A DNA stretch of 64,000 nt from Pseudanabaena yagii GIHE-NHR1 (GCF_012863495.1 NZ_JAAVJL010000003.1:248001-312000); one strand, 5' to 3'. Positions 9,754 to 20,077 are shown, counted from the first letter of the stretch. Numbers and translations: made by a program. The notes: generated by a model not told the origin, from the sequence alone.

Positions 9754-11328
9754 ATGTCCGAACTAAGAGACTATCAAAAACGGGTCATCGACGAGATTTA
9801 TGAAACTTGGCGCATGGGCAAACGGGCTATCTTGCTAGCCATGCCCACAGGCTCAGGCAAAACCCGCACTTTTAGCGAACTCGCCAAACATTTTTACGAT
9901 CGCCATCAGCGTGTTCTCCTATTAGTTCATCGTGAAGAACTCCTCTGGCAAGCAAAAAATACTTTAGAAAAAACTTTGCGATCGCCCGTTGGCATCATCA
10001 AAGCCGATCAGCCCATGCACCTAGCACATCCTGTGCAATGTGCCTCCGTACAAACCTTGGTGAAACGCCTTGCAAAGCAAGAAATAGATCTAGGTGAAAT
10101 TTCTCTTGTGATTGTTGATGAAGCGCACCTTTCCCTTGCCCCAAGCTATTTAAAAATTTTGAGTTACTTTACCGAAGCCTTAATTTTGGGCGTTACGGCT
10201 ACACCTTCGCGACTGGATGGTAGAGGATTTGATCGCCTTTACGAAGCATTGGTCGTTGGCCCCTCCGTATCCGAATTGATTTGGCGCGGATTTCTCGCTG
10301 ATTATGATGTGCTTGCACCTGAAAGCTTTTTACCTACAGAAGAAGGGATTCGGATTGCAGGGGGTGATTTTAATTCAGCGGACTTAGCAGAGCGCATTGA
10401 TCGTCGCTATGTAGCTGGTTGTGCTGTCGATGCATATTTGCGTCACGCCCACTCAAAGCGCTGTGTCGTATTTGCGATCAATTTAGACCATTCCAAAGCG
10501 ATCGCCGAACGCTACCGAACCGCAGGCATTGCCGCCGAACATATCGATGGTGAAACTATCCCCAAAGAGCGTCAAGCGATCCTCGAACGCTTTCGCTCTG
10601 GCGAAACTAACGTACTCTGTAATGTCAATTTGTTCACTGAAGGCTTTGATGTTCCCGAAATCGAAGTAATCCAGCTTTGTCGCCCCACTAAGTCCGTGGC
10701 TCTGCATTTGCAAATGCTCGGTCGCGGCTTACGTCCCAAGGGTGGACGCAAAGCACTAGTTATCGATCACGCAGGTAACTGTTTACGTTTAGGTGGAGCC
10801 AAGGCAGAACGGAATTGGACATTGCAGGGTTTAGTAGAAGAAGTTCCTGAGCTAGAACCAGTTGTAGAAGTCTTCACAGAAGAACCTATTACCGTTATTG
10901 CAAAACCACAAATTGATTTACCCAATTTCCCTAAGCGTCGTGTCGAAATTTATGAAACCGATGCCGATTTCTACAACATCCCCACTCATACTGAACTCGA
11001 AACTCATCTAGCTCAACAAACCTATCGTCAACCTACTCAATCAAGACCTATTGCAAATAGACTGTCGCGATCGCCATTAGACTCGCCTCAGCCCCAGCCA
11101 CGTCCAGCCGCTCCAAACCGCAAGGTTGCCACCCGTCCATCTCGAAAGGTATCTTCAACAGGTCGATCAAACCGACCAAACCGCCAATTATCGCCTCTGC
11201 AAAAAGTCAGTAAAGCAGCGATCGAGCTAGCGGAAATGCTCGAAAATATTCTGGTTTGGGTGTGGCGATCGTGGTTTCCACCTAAGCGTCAAAAGATCGA
11301 TGTATCTCGTAAATACAAACGTCAGTAA
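9754..11328 (+). CDS. DEAD/DEAH-box (SSL2-like) superfamily 2 helicase
   Basis: The ATG at 9754 has a GAGG eight bases upstream and is preferred to a TTG four codons earlier, giving 524 residues. The protein has Walker A MPTGSGKT (about 30-37), motif II VDEAH (about 121-125), motif III VTATPSR, and the helicase C-domain motifs TEGFDVPEIEVIQL and QMLGRGLRP. This layout belongs to the COG1061/SSL2 group of ATP-dependent DNA or RNA helicases. The last 100 residues are a proline-, arginine- and serine-rich, probably disordered tail (SRPIANRLSRSPL and RPSRKVSSTGRSNRP) that could bind nucleic acid. The gene is monocistronic. The cellular role is unknown. Confidence 0.88.
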   Translation: MSELRDYQKRVIDEIYETWRMGKRAILLAMPTGSGKTRTFSELAKHFYDRHQRVLLLVHREELLWQAKNTLEKTLRSPVGIIKADQPMHLAHPVQCASVQTLVKRLAKQEIDLGEISLVIVDEAHLSLAPSYLKILSYFTEALILGVTATPSRLDGRGFDRLYEALVVGPSVSELIWRGFLADYDVLAPESFLPTEEGIRIAGGDFNSADLAERIDRRYVAGCAVDAYLRHAHSKRCVVFAINLDHSKAIAERYRTAGIAAEHIDGETIPKERQAILERFRSGETNVLCNVNLFTEGFDVPEIEVIQLCRPTKSVALHLQMLGRGLRPKGGRKALVIDHAGNCLRLGGAKAERNWTLQGLVEEVPELEPVVEVFTEEPITVIAKPQIDLPNFPKRRVEIYETDADFYNIPTHTELETHLAQQTYRQPTQSRPIANRLSRSPLDSPQPQPRPAAPNRKVATRPSRKVSSTGRSNRPNRQLSPLQKVSKAAIELAEMLENILVWVWRSWFPPKRQKIDVSRKYKRQ

Positions 11329-11335
11329 CCTTAAA

Positions 11336-11370
11336 AGTGTGGGTCGCTCGCGTAGCGGGCGACCCACACT
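11336..11370. terminator. Hairpin after the helicase gene
   Basis: A stem of 16 bp (15 paired) with a GTA loop begins 7 bases after the stop codon. It is G+C rich but lacks a T-run; it could be a terminator or one of the dispersed palindromes. Confidence 0.5.
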
Positions 11371-11488
11371 CTAGTTTCGGTTTTTAATTATGTTGAACTA
11401 CTTAGTAGAAGTTTGTCATGTTTTGCATAGCCTAATCGAGCTTAAGATCGTGCTAATCTAGCTACTTAGATTTGATTTGTAGAGCGCT

Positions 11489-14095
11489 ATGACTGGATTT
11501 GTTGGATTACACGTTCATACCGAGTACAGCCTGCTTGATGGGGCAAGCCAAATTCCTGATCTAGTTAGCCGTGCGGTGGAATTGGGGATGCCTGCGATCG
11601 CCTTGACCGATCATGGTGTGATGTATGGGGCGATCGAACTCATCAAAACCTGCAAATCTAAGGGAATTAAGCCAATTATTGGCAATGAAATGTATGTCCT
11701 CAATGGGGATATTACTAAGCAATATAAGAAAGGAGACAAAGACGGCAAAAAATATCACCAATGCGTTCTCGCTAAAGATACACAGGGCTATCGTAATCTC
11801 GTCAAATTAACTTCTATTTCCCATTTACAAGGCTTTCAAGGGAAAGGAATCTTTGCGCGTCCCTGCATCAGCAAAGATTATCTTCTGCAATACAAAGAAG
11901 GTTTGATACTTACTTCGGGATGTTTAGCAGGAGAAGTCCCACAGGCAATTATGAAAGGTGATCCCGAAGAAGCGCGACGGGTGGCAGCTTGGTATAAGGA
12001 GCATTTTGGCGATGATTATTATTTAGAAATTCAAGATCATGGCTATCCTGAAGATCGGATTGTGAATGTGGAGATTTTCAAGATTGCAAGGGAATTAGAT
12101 ATTCGCGTAATTGCGACTAATGATTCTCACTTCACCTCCTGTTCCGATGTGGAAGCCCATGATGCGTTGCTCTGTATCCAAACAGGAAAGCTGATTTCCG
12201 ATGAGAAGCGCCTTCGCTATAGCGGTATGGAATATCTCAAGTCCTATGATGAGATGAAGCAGCTATTTCGCGATCACTTGGAAGATGAGTTAATTGAGGA
12301 AGCTCTCGCGAATACTCTCCATGCCGCCAATAAGGTCAAGCCCTACGACCTCATGCGCGATCCCCGTGCCGCAGACTATCCGATTCCTGAAGGACATACT
12401 GCCGACACCTATTTTGAAGAGGTCACATGGCAAGGCTTGCTCCAAAGATTTAATGTCAAAACCCATGCTGAAATTCCCCAAAACTATCAAGAGCGTCTAC
12501 GCTTTGAATTGGGAATTATCATGCAAATGGGCTTTGCGACTTACTTCCTTGTGGTGTGGGACTATATCAAATATGCTAGAGATAAACAGATTCCTGTAGG
12601 TCCGGGGCGTGGTAGTGCGGCGGGTTCTCTCGTTGCATATTCCTTAGGAATTACGAATATTGACCCGATCCATCATGGACTTCTCTTTGAGAGATTTCTC
12701 AATCCTGAACGGAAGTCGATGCCTGATATTGATACGGACTTCTGTATCGATCACCGTGGCGAATTGATTGATTATGTGACTCAGCGCTATGGACAGGAAA
12801 GGGTCGCGCAGATTGTTACCTTTAACCGCTTAACTTCTAAAGCTGTGCTTAAGGATGTTGGACGAGTGCTAGATGTGTCCTACAGCGAAGCCGACAAGAT
12901 GGCGAAGATGATTCCTGTGTCGCGTGGCAAACCTGCGAAGTTAAAGGTGATGATTTCGGAGGAGTCGCCAGCACCAGAATTTCGCGATCGCTATAAGCAA
13001 GATGCCAAAGTCTTTGAATGGCTAGACATGGCGATGCGGATCGAAGGCGTGAACAAAAGTTCGGGCGTTCATGCGGCAGGGGTGGTGATTTCGCCTTTTC
13101 CATTAGATGAAGTTGTACCCTTGCAGCGAAGCAATGAAGGACAGGTAGTCACGCAATACACAATGGAAGATTTGGAATCTTTAGGTCTATTAAAAATGGA
13201 CTTCTTAGGATTACGGAACTTAACCACGATTGAGCATACGAGTAAGCTAATTCGCGACAATCAAGATCCGCAATTTCATATCGATGCGATCGCCCCTGAT
13301 ATGTCTACGGAGGCAAATCAAAAAACCTATAAGCTCTTAGAAAAAGGCGATCTCGAAGGTGTCTTCCAATTAGAATCGTCAGGCATGAAGCAGATCGTAA
13401 AGGATCTCAAACCTTCCAATATTGAAGATATTTCTTCAATTCTAGCGCTCTATCGTCCCGGACCTTTAGATGCAGGGCTAATTCCGAAGTTCATTAATCG
13501 TAAGCATGGACGAGAAGCGATCGAGTATCAGCACCATACCCTAGAACCTATACTGAACAACACTTACGGAGTTCTCTGTTACCAAGAGCAGATCATGAAG
13601 ATGGCTCAGGAATTGGCGGGCTATTCTCTTGGTGCTGCGGACTTATTGCGGCGGGCGATGGGTAAAAAGAAACCTGAAGAAATGGAAAAACAGCGTTCTA
13701 TTTTCCTTGATGGTTGCGCGAAAAATGGAATTAGAAAAGAAATTTCTAACGATCTCTTTGATCAGATGGTTCTCTTTGCCGAGTATTGTCTTAGCTACGA
13801 TACTTTAGTGCGAACTGTGGAATATGGCTTAATGCCGATCGGTAAAATCGTGGAGCATCAAATCGAATGTCAGGTTTACAGTATTGATGAGAATGGATTT
13901 GTCTATACACAACCCATTGCTCAATGGCACGATCGCGGCAATCAAGAGGTCTTTGAGTATGAGTTAGAAAATGGCGATCGCATTAAAGCTACTAAGGATC
14001 ATAAATTTATGACCACTGACGGTGAGATGCTAGCGATCGATGAGATTTTTGAGAAAGGATTAGATTTGCTTTGTTACAATAACGATCAAGACTAA
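11489..14095 (+). CDS. dnaE: DNA polymerase III alpha subunit, N-terminal half with split-intein N fragment
   Basis: The first 766 residues are the N-extein of the replicative polymerase. They include a PHP domain ([19 protein letters not shown]) and the catalytic palm with its two aspartates in PDIDTDF. At Cys767 (codon 13787-13789), after FAEY, a 102-residue intein begins [20 protein letters not shown]. It contains the B-block ATKDHKF and ends with NNDQD at a normal stop. This is the cyanobacterial DnaE split intein. The C-intein plus C-terminal polymerase half must be encoded elsewhere, and protein trans-splicing would join them. The catalytic Cys1 and block-B histidine are intact, so splicing competence is expected. 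Confidence 0.97.
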   Translation: MTGFVGLHVHTEYSLLDGASQIPDLVSRAVELGMPAIALTDHGVMYGAIELIKTCKSKGIKPIIGNEMYVLNGDITKQYKKGDKDGKKYHQCVLAKDTQGYRNLVKLTSISHLQGFQGKGIFARPCISKDYLLQYKEGLILTSGCLAGEVPQAIMKGDPEEARRVAAWYKEHFGDDYYLEIQDHGYPEDRIVNVEIFKIARELDIRVIATNDSHFTSCSDVEAHDALLCIQTGKLISDEKRLRYSGMEYLKSYDEMKQLFRDHLEDELIEEALANTLHAANKVKPYDLMRDPRAADYPIPEGHTADTYFEEVTWQGLLQRFNVKTHAEIPQNYQERLRFELGIIMQMGFATYFLVVWDYIKYARDKQIPVGPGRGSAAGSLVAYSLGITNIDPIHHGLLFERFLNPERKSMPDIDTDFCIDHRGELIDYVTQRYGQERVAQIVTFNRLTSKAVLKDVGRVLDVSYSEADKMAKMIPVSRGKPAKLKVMISEESPAPEFRDRYKQDAKVFEWLDMAMRIEGVNKSSGVHAAGVVISPFPLDEVVPLQRSNEGQVVTQYTMEDLESLGLLKMDFLGLRNLTTIEHTSKLIRDNQDPQFHIDAIAPDMSTEANQKTYKLLEKGDLEGVFQLESSGMKQIVKDLKPSNIEDISSILALYRPGPLDAGLIPKFINRKHGREAIEYQHHTLEPILNNTYGVLCYQEQIMKMAQELAGYSLGAADLLRRAMGKKKPEEMEKQRSIFLDGCAKNGIRKEISNDLFDQMVLFAEYCLSYDTLVRTVEYGLMPIGKIVEHQIECQVYSIDENGFVYTQPIAQWHDRGNQEVFEYELENGDRIKATKDHKFMTTDGEMLAIDEIFEKGLDLLCYNNDQD

Positions 14096-14120
14096 ATATA
14101 GTCAGAGAGGTTGCAAACTG

Positions 14121-14684
14121 ATGACTGTTACCACTACTAGAAAAATCACCTTTGAAGAATATTTGACCTATGATGACGGCACTGACAAGCGTTATGACTT
14201 TAATGATGGAGAACTAATTGAAGTGACTCCAGCAACGGTTTTACATAACGATGTGATGATGTTCTTGGCGTTTTTTTTGCAGTCATTGGTTCAGCAATAT
14301 CAATTACCTTACTGTGTACGTGTTAACAGCACTGAAATATTTAATGGTAAACGCACACGCCGACCTGATGTATTGGTGATGACTCTAGAGCAGAAACGAG
14401 GATTAGGTAATCAGCCTGATATGTTGTATGAGCCTTGCCTATTGGTAATTGAGATTGTTAGTCCAACTTGTCGTACTGTGGATACTGTAGAAAAGCGCGA
14501 AGAATATGCTCAATTTGGTATTCCTGAATATTGGATTGTCGATTTTCTCTTAGGTACTTTTTCTGTACTTAGTTTAGTAAATGGAACTTATATTGAGAAG
14601 GTTTACCGAGAGAATGACCAAGTTATTTCTAATATTTTTCCTAAGCTAAGTTTGTCCATGAATCAGGTTATGGCAGACAGATGA
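14121..14684 (+). CDS. Uma2-family (DUF820) putative endonuclease
   Basis: A 187-residue protein with the Uma2 PD-(D/E)XK-like fold, very numerous in cyanobacteria. The start follows an AGAGAGG sequence, 25 bases after the dnaE-N stop, so it may be cotranscribed. Visible motifs are ITFEEYL at the N-terminus, RRPDVLVMT (first acidic ligand), CLLVIEIVSPT (glutamate), and the family signature KREEYAQFGIPEYWIVD. The real biological activity of Uma2 proteins is not established. Confidence 0.88.
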   Translation: MTVTTTRKITFEEYLTYDDGTDKRYDFNDGELIEVTPATVLHNDVMMFLAFFLQSLVQQYQLPYCVRVNSTEIFNGKRTRRPDVLVMTLEQKRGLGNQPDMLYEPCLLVIEIVSPTCRTVDTVEKREEYAQFGIPEYWIVDFLLGTFSVLSLVNGTYIEKVYRENDQVISNIFPKLSLSMNQVMADR

Positions 14685-14730
14685 TCGCATTAGAGCTACA
14701 TGGGTTAGATTTGAAGATCGCTAAGACTTT

Positions 14731-16828
14731 TTAGAGTTGCGCGATCGCATAAATAACCAGATGCTCTCTAATGCCATCAAATTCAGGATCTTTTTTGGCT
14801 CGATTTTTTGTTTCTTCAGGTTGTTGATTGATTGCTAGAGCAAGATATTTGAGAGACTCATCAATGTTGCGCTGTAAGGCATAGCAGCAAGACATTCCAT
14901 ATAAAGCATCAACATCATAAGGATTTTGTTGTAATACTTGTTCGCATTCTCTAACTGCTTCCTGATATCTGCCCATCCAAGCAAACAAGACTCCTCGATT
15001 GATTTGAAACTGTATTTCATTGGGGTCTAGATACATAGCATGATTGAAATGTTCAAGGGCTTGGTCATATTTTCCAAGTCTAGTTAAAGCAATTCCTCTC
15101 TTAGACCAAGCTTGAGCAAAGTTAGGATTTAGCTCAATTGCTTTATCATGATCAGCGATAGCTTCTTCATACCTTTGTAGATTTTCTTTTGCATCACCTC
15201 GAAACGACCAAGCTTCAGCATAGTTAGGATTTAGCTCAATTGCTTTGTCATAATCAGCGATAGCTTCTTCATACCTTTGTAGATTTTCTTTCATCCCACC
15301 TTGAAACGACCAAGCTTCAGCATAGTTGGGATTTATCTGAATCGCTTTGTCATAATCAGAGATCGATTCTTCATACCTTTGTAGATTTCCCTTTGCTGTA
15401 CCTCGATTAACCCACCCTTTGACATGGTTAGGATTTAGCTCAATTACTTTGTCAAAATCAGCAATCGCTTCTTTATGCCTTTTTAGATTACCTTTTGCAA
15501 TACCTCGATTAAACCAAGCTTTAACATAGTTGGGATTTAGCTCAATTGCTTTATCAAAATCGGTGATTGCTTCTTCATATTGCTCTAAAGAATTAAACAA
15601 ATTGCCAACTTCTAGAAAAAGTTGACTGCGATAAATTGCTTCAATTTTTGGTTCAAAGAGATTAACTTGTGCTTCTGCTTGTTTGGCAATGTCAAATACT
15701 CTAGTTCGATGAGCGCGTAAACACTTGCAAATCAAGGCAATAAATTTTGAGAGTCCATCAGGCAAAGCATCAACCTTTTCTAAGGATTTCTTGATCGCAT
15801 TTTCAATTCTTTCTAATAAAGCTTTTGGCAAACTAACTTCATCAATTTCAACCTCAGTGTGTGGTGGGGAATTGACTAACAACCAGCCTACAGGCAATAA
15901 CAGTTTTACGCTCTCCAAAAACTTTTTGTTCTCCTGCGGTAGGAGATGATTGTCATCAAATTCTGCATCCGAAGCAAGCGCCGCAAATGCAGGTGTGTCC
16001 ATAACTTCAAATTGGTTGAAATAACGTGAAGCAAAAAAATGTTTTAGGAAATAAACTTGCCAACCATCGCGCCGCAAATTAAAAAATGCGTGATACATCG
16101 CCTCGGCAGTATATGCACACCAAACAGAACTCTCGTACTTTTCCCCATCCCAAAGCTCAGGTGGTACTTCTTGGTCAGCCAGATCCTCAAAATATTGCTG
16201 TAAGTGCGCGTGAATTTCTTTACGCTCATTAGGCTCTAAAGAAAAGTGAATGATATCCCGTGCCACATCACCTAAACGATAGCGCCCATTGCTTCCTGTA
16301 AATTCCACAAAGTCGCGATCTTTTAGCCAATCAAAACAATTAAGATTAGGATCGACACCCTTCGCAAAGTCTAGCCCCTGCCAATTAGCTAAACTCGTGA
16401 TCGCTGATCGATCAAACCATCGACAACAAGACGCATACTTGATCAGTTTTTGCTGGATTTCGGTTAGCTTCCCCAGTAAGCGCTTTTCAATCGCCTCATC
16501 ACTATCAATGGCAATACCCTGCTCCTTTTGTTGCGCGATGAGATGCAAATGGAAAGGCAAACCATTAGTTCTTTTATAAAATTTATCAATCTCCCGCCTA
16601 TCCGTAATCCCAATTTTTTCTAGGTAGTTCTTGACCTTATCCTTCTCAAACTCCCTCAACGGCAATTCCTGCACCAATCGCTCCCCAGTGATCAAATCAC
16701 TCCAGCCTTCTTTTTTTAGTAGTTGATATCGCCCCGCCGTCACTACCCTAAGCTGGCTATTCTTAAGAGATTTATTTTTGAGAAATATCTGTCTGAGCCA
16801 AGTATCAAAATCGACCGATGCCTTTTCA
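14731..16828 (-). pseudogene. 3' part of an interrupted STAND NTPase with TPR repeats
   Basis: The minus-strand frame continues the gene that begins at 18637. It starts at the residue following the Walker B strand (KASVDFDTWLRQIF) and carries the sensor-like RVVTAGRYQLL. A winged-helix-like middle region follows, then six to seven tetratricopeptide repeats of the type YEEAIADYDKAIELNPNYAE (about 15.0-15.6 kb). Adjacent repeats are close to identical in DNA, indicating recent internal duplication. An artificial N-terminus is read out of the IS630 element upstream. Without the P-loop half, this fragment should not function as an NTPase. Confidence 0.88.
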
Positions 16829-16897
16829 TACAGCAAATTCCGATCAAACCCGCCACAGGAAGAGTAATCTAGAAGCATCACGAAATAGAAATAAAAT

Positions 16898-17255
16898 ATG
16901 GCAGCATATTCGCGCTTATTTACGGGAAAAGATATTAAGTGCATGGCAAAACAAAGAAAATACGCAGAGAGATTTGGCAAAACGATTTAAAGTAAGTTTA
17001 TCTTTTGTGCGAGATTTATTGCGTCGGTATCGAGAAACAGATGAAATCGCAGCAAAACCGCAAGGAGGAGATCGACGATCCAAAATTAAAGGCAAGAATG
17101 AAGAATTAGTGAAAGCAATTGTTAGAGAACAAAATGATATATATCTGCGAGAGATAAAAGAAAAACTCCAAGAAACCAAAGAAATTAAGGTGAGTGTATC
17201 GAGTTTAAGTCGTACTCTCAAGCGATTGGATTTAGGGCGTAAAAAAAAACTTTAG
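16898..17255 (+). pseudogene. IS630 transposase, first frame (HTH domain), frameshifted at its 5' end
   Basis: The helix-turn-helix region reads NTQRDLAKRFKVSLSFVRDLLRRYRE and is followed by a second DNA-binding part ending LKRLDLGRKKKL. The plausible start is the ATG at 16898 (MAAYSR, close to the usual IS630 beginning). That ATG is in a different frame from LREKILSAW; one extra T in CGCTTATTTACGG would explain this. The in-frame ATG further upstream (16818) lies outside the element. The copy may therefore be inactive, unless a downstream non-ATG start is used. Confidence 0.75.
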
Positions 17256-17857
17256 TAGCCAGTGAACAAGCCACAGAGAGAGTCCAAAAATTGCGCTATG
17301 AGTTTCGGAGTTGGCTCGATACAATAGATGTAAAAAACCTTGTATTCATTGATGAGACAGGACTAAATCTGGCGATGACAAGGTTCTATGGCAGATGTGA
17401 AGGGGGAGCAAGAGTATATGACGACCGTCCAAGCAACAAAGGTAAGAACATTACTTTAATTGGCGCAATGAGTGATACTGGGTTGATAGCAGCAATGACT
17501 TTTGTAGGGAGTTTAAACACTGCAAGCTTCTTAGTTTTTATTGAAAAAATATTATTGCCTCAATTATGGGTTGGAGCAATTGTTGCTATGGACAATTTGC
17601 CAGTACATTACGCAGAAATTGCGAAAATCTTAATTGAATCTGTTGGGGCTAAGGTCAAGTTTCTCCCTCCTTATTCTCCAGACTTATCACCGATTGAGTT
17701 ATGTTGGTCAAAGTTAAAGGAAATTATTCGTTCAGCTAAAGCTCGTACAATCGAGGCTCTTGATGCGGCAATTACTTCGTCTATTCAGACTATTACTGAT
17801 GAAGATGCTCTTAATTGGTTCCATCATTGTGGCATCTGCTTTGAGCCTTTTAGGTAG
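17249..17857 (+). CDS. IS630 transposase, second frame (DDE catalytic domain)
   Basis: It joins the first frame by a -1 shift at a run of nine A (17241-17249), reading RKKKTLVASEQATERVQKLR; the first internal ATG is at 17291. The DDE residues are visible in NLVFIDETGLN, in AIVAMDNLPVHYA and in PDLSPIELCWSKLKEIIR. Programmed -1 frameshifting on an A-run is a known strategy in IS630 elements. Whether it operates here is inferred. Confidence 0.88.
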   Translation, partial: TLVASEQATERVQKLRYEFRSWLDTIDVKNLVFIDETGLNLAMTRFYGRCEGGARVYDDRPSNKGKNITLIGAMSDTGLIAAMTFVGSLNTASFLVFIEKILLPQLWVGAIVAMDNLPVHYAEIAKILIESVGAKVKFLPPYSPDLSPIELCWSKLKEIIRSAKARTIEALDAAITSSIQTITDEDALNWFHHCGICFEPFR

Positions 17858-17891
17858 CTTCTTTTGTGGCGGGTTTGATCAGAATTTGCTG

Positions 17892-18637
17892 TAGGTGTCT
17901 AGCACAAGCACCACAGGCGTTTTATGAGCATGGTTTACCAAACTCTCGACAAAAGCCTGAGTAAGTTTAGGCAAAGGATCAAGCATTAACTCCCGCACCT
18001 CTGCATCCTTGGTAGCTTCATGCTTGAGTAACAACTCATCCATCAGTTTATCTTTTAGCGATAATGCCGAGGCTGCTCCATCAATAGTTAGGTCTAATAC
18101 ACTACCAACCGCCGAAGTTGTCACGGAAGCAGCGAACTCTGTCATCGGATTGCCCACACCTCCCGAAGCAGCCGTTTTGCCTACCCAAATCCCCGCATTT
18201 GCTAAAAGCTTAGTCAGTTGCTTAACACGATCAAGCTGATCGCTTTCAACTTTTTCCTTGCCTTTAACTGGTGCATTATTTAAATTCGCCAGAGTTTCTT
18301 TGTAAGTCTTATATTTTTCACTAAAAATATCTTTTGCCAAAACATCTCTTTTCAAAAAAGGAATTGGGGGTAAATCCTTATGCAGGGCAACCATGACATC
18401 TAATGGCGTTGCGTAGTTGTCATCAAAGGTAATTGCTGCGAAGTCGATCTGCTTACCCTGTATGCGATCGCTTAATCCTTCTTGAAATTTCCTGAGCAGT
18501 GTAGATTTACCAACTCCACCAATTCCCCAGACATTAAACATCACAGGCGAACGATCTGGCTTTGCGATCGCCTCAGTAACTTCATTAATCAGCTTTTCTT
18601 CTTGTTTGTGAGGAAGGTGGAGATTTTGACTTGCCAT
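17892..18637 (-). pseudogene. 5' part of the interrupted STAND NTPase/TPR gene
   Basis: The N-terminal 249 residues include the P-loop WGIGGVGKSTLLRK (Walker A about 38-46) and the Walker B strand TPVVLVLDTY, whose aspartate is residue 247. The IS630 insertion falls two codons after that aspartate. Reconstructed with 14731-16828 the gene encodes 947 residues: P-loop NTPase, helical middle and C-terminal TPR array, the layout of STAND signalling ATPases. Some relatives act in defence or regulated signalling; this one's role is unknown. Confidence 0.9.
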
Positions 18638-18746
18638 TCAGTTCAGGACATTAAGCTGTAAACAATCTAAAAAAACGTTGTCTGATTATAACTGAATGTT
18701 AAATATCGACATATCTCGACTTGCCGCAACTTCTTCAAGCGATCGC

Positions 18747-19061
18747 TTAACCAACACCAGCAATAACCTGTCCAATATCTTGAGGAGTCGCACCAATTGC
18801 CAACATTGCCCTAATCAATAACTCAATAGAAACAGAAGCATCACCATTTTCAGCTTTAGCGATCCGAGGCTGACTAGAACTCATCTTAGACGCAAGTTCA
18901 CTTTGAGTCATCAGCTTTTGTCGGCGCTCCTTCAAGCTTTGACTAAGAGCTAACTTAATCTCTACCAAAACAGACTCTTCAGGCGTTAACTCCAAAAAAT
19001 CTGAAACAGATCCAACCTTCCAGCCTTTCGACTCCAAACGTTCTCTTTTATCTAAATCCAT
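18747..19061 (-). CDS. XRE-family antitoxin (HigA-like)
   Basis: I take MDLDKRERLESKG at 19061 as the start, 13 bases past the toxin stop, giving about 104 residues; an in-frame start at 19118 would overlap the toxin gene. The C-terminal two-thirds is a Cro/C1 helix-turn-helix: MTQSELASKMSSSQPRIAKA followed by SIELLIRAMLAIGA. Downstream of a RelE-like toxin, this order (toxin first) is typical of HigBA pairs. It should neutralise the toxin and repress the operon. Confidence 0.85.
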   Translation of the reverse strand: MDLDKRERLESKGWKVGSVSDFLELTPEESVLVEIKLALSQSLKERRQKLMTQSELASKMSSSQPRIAKAENGDASVSIELLIRAMLAIGATPQDIGQVIAGVG

Positions 19062-19074
19062 CGCATTAATCCTG

Positions 19075-19407
19075 CTAGTCAGTATCGTATTTACTAAGGC
19101 GTTTCTTGCAAACTTCAATCACACTCTTGGGAGTCGCTCTCGTTGATTTGTTAAAAACCTCTACAATTAGAATTGCATCATCATCAATTCGATAAATGAT
19201 TCTCCAATTCTTATCAGCATCTCGAATGCGTAACTCATGACAGCCTTCTCCAATACTTGGCATAGGACGAGAATGAGGTAATCCAATAGACACTCCTTGC
19301 TGCAATTGCCTGAGTAGAATGCCTGTTTCTACCCGTATTTCTTGACTGAAAGGTGGAGTTTTAACTTCTCCATGCAGCCAAACTAAAGGTTTACTTTGCT
19401 TTCCCAT
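19075..19407 (-). CDS. RelE/HigB-like (phage Gp49-like) toxin
   Basis: A 110-residue basic protein of the PF05973 type with the signature LRQLQQGVSIGLPHSRPMPS, then GCHELRIRDADKNWRIIYRI and IVEVFNKSTRATPKSVIEVC. The family contains ribosome-dependent mRNA interferases. It is complete and paired with the antitoxin immediately downstream. Confidence 0.87.
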   Translation of the reverse strand: MGKQSKPLVWLHGEVKTPPFSQEIRVETGILLRQLQQGVSIGLPHSRPMPSIGEGCHELRIRDADKNWRIIYRIDDDAILIVEVFNKSTRATPKSVIEVCKKRLSKYDTD

Positions 19408-19414
19408 ATTTCTT

Positions 19415-19432
19415 TATATCACATTTGATATA
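19415..19432. promoter_or_regulatory. Candidate operator of the HigBA-like operon
   Basis: An inverted repeat TATATC-N6-GATATA lies 7 bases upstream of the toxin start. Toxin-antitoxin operons are usually autorepressed by the XRE antitoxin at such palindromes; the link is inferred. Confidence 0.4.
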
Positions 19433-19540
19433 TTAGCATGGGTTAGCTTTAATCTAAGTAACAATACGACTTACCACCAAACACCCCCTTAACCCAACCC
19501 ATCACGCATTCAACCTAGCAATTTATAGCCTGTTCTTAAA

Positions 19541-19571
19541 TTTGAAAGCGCGGCTAAACCGCGCTTTCAAA
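19541..19571. terminator. Hairpin downstream of the bacterioferritin genes
   Basis: A 13-bp perfect stem (TTTGAAAGCGCGG and its complement) with a CTAAA loop lies 38 bases past the stop at 19610. On the minus strand it ends with a run of A/T, so termination there is plausible. Confidence 0.55.
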
Positions 19572-19609
19572 AATTTCTCTGTTTTTTAATTCAGTGCGTT
19601 GCGCTGTAA

Positions 19610-20077
19610 TTACATTTGTGATTGAAGATAATTGGGTAAGCCGAGTTGGTCAATTAACTTGAGTTGTTTTTCTAACCAATAGGCATGATCTTCCTCAGTA
19701 TCCGTGAGAATATCCAACAAAATCTTGCGACTTTGATAATCCTGTTCGCTCTCACAGACAGCGATCGCTTCTTTGAGATCACCAATCACACTATATTCAA
19801 AGTCCAAATCATTCTGCAACATCTCAGGCACAGTTTTCCCAATCTTAATAGCATCTTGTTGCGACAGATCGGGCGTACCACCAAGAAAGAGAATTCGCTC
19901 AATCAATAAAGTCGCATGTTGGGTTTCATCCTGCATCTCATGATTGATGCGTTCATACAGTTTATTGAGTCCCCAATCGAGATACATGCGTGAGTGAGTA
20001 AAGTATTGATCTCGCGCTGCTAATTCACCACGCAACAACTTCGATAATTGTTGCAAGACTTTCTCACTACCTTTCAT
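19610..20077 (-). CDS. bfr: Bacterioferritin subunit with ferroxidase site
   Basis: I choose the ATG at 20077 (MKGSEKVLQ), which has GAGGAAA upstream, over a TTG four codons earlier; this gives 155 residues. Diiron ligands of the Bfr ferroxidase centre are present: [21 protein letters not shown] and the late EEDHAYWLE. The haem-ligand methionine (Met52 in E. coli Bfr, DEMKHAD) is replaced by threonine in DETQHAT. It is therefore the catalytic, non-haem type subunit. It lies 71 bases after its partner, probably in the same operon. Confidence 0.93.
   Translation of the reverse strand: MKGSEKVLQQLSKLLRGELAARDQYFTHSRMYLDWGLNKLYERINHEMQDETQHATLLIERILFLGGTPDLSQQDAIKIGKTVPEMLQNDLDFEYSVIGDLKEAIAVCESEQDYQSRKILLDILTDTEEDHAYWLEKQLKLIDQLGLPNYLQSQM

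Larger units (their letters stand above)
16831..17891 (+). mobile_element. IS630-family insertion sequence, 1061 bp
   Basis: The ends are inverted repeats of 28-29 bp with one mismatch, beginning CAGCAAATTC and including GATCAAACCCGCCACA. They are flanked by the TA dinucleotide duplication typical of IS630/Tc1 elements (16829-16830 and 17892-17893). Two overlapping transposase frames are on the plus strand. Excision of the element with one TA restores the STAND gene exactly in frame, giving LVLDTYEKASVDFD across the junction. Confidence 0.95.

Noticed and set aside
14731-16980. Treating the TPR gene as starting with MPNLSAYFLCF
   Set aside because: That N-terminus is read from IS630 DNA; the real gene continues to 18637 across the insertion.
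5070-19407. Interpretation of 5-19 kb as a defence island
   Set aside because: Two toxin-antitoxin pairs, a STAND-type gene, a helicase and a Uma2 gene occur here, but carB, dnaE and bfr are interspersed and no complete known defence operon is recognisable.
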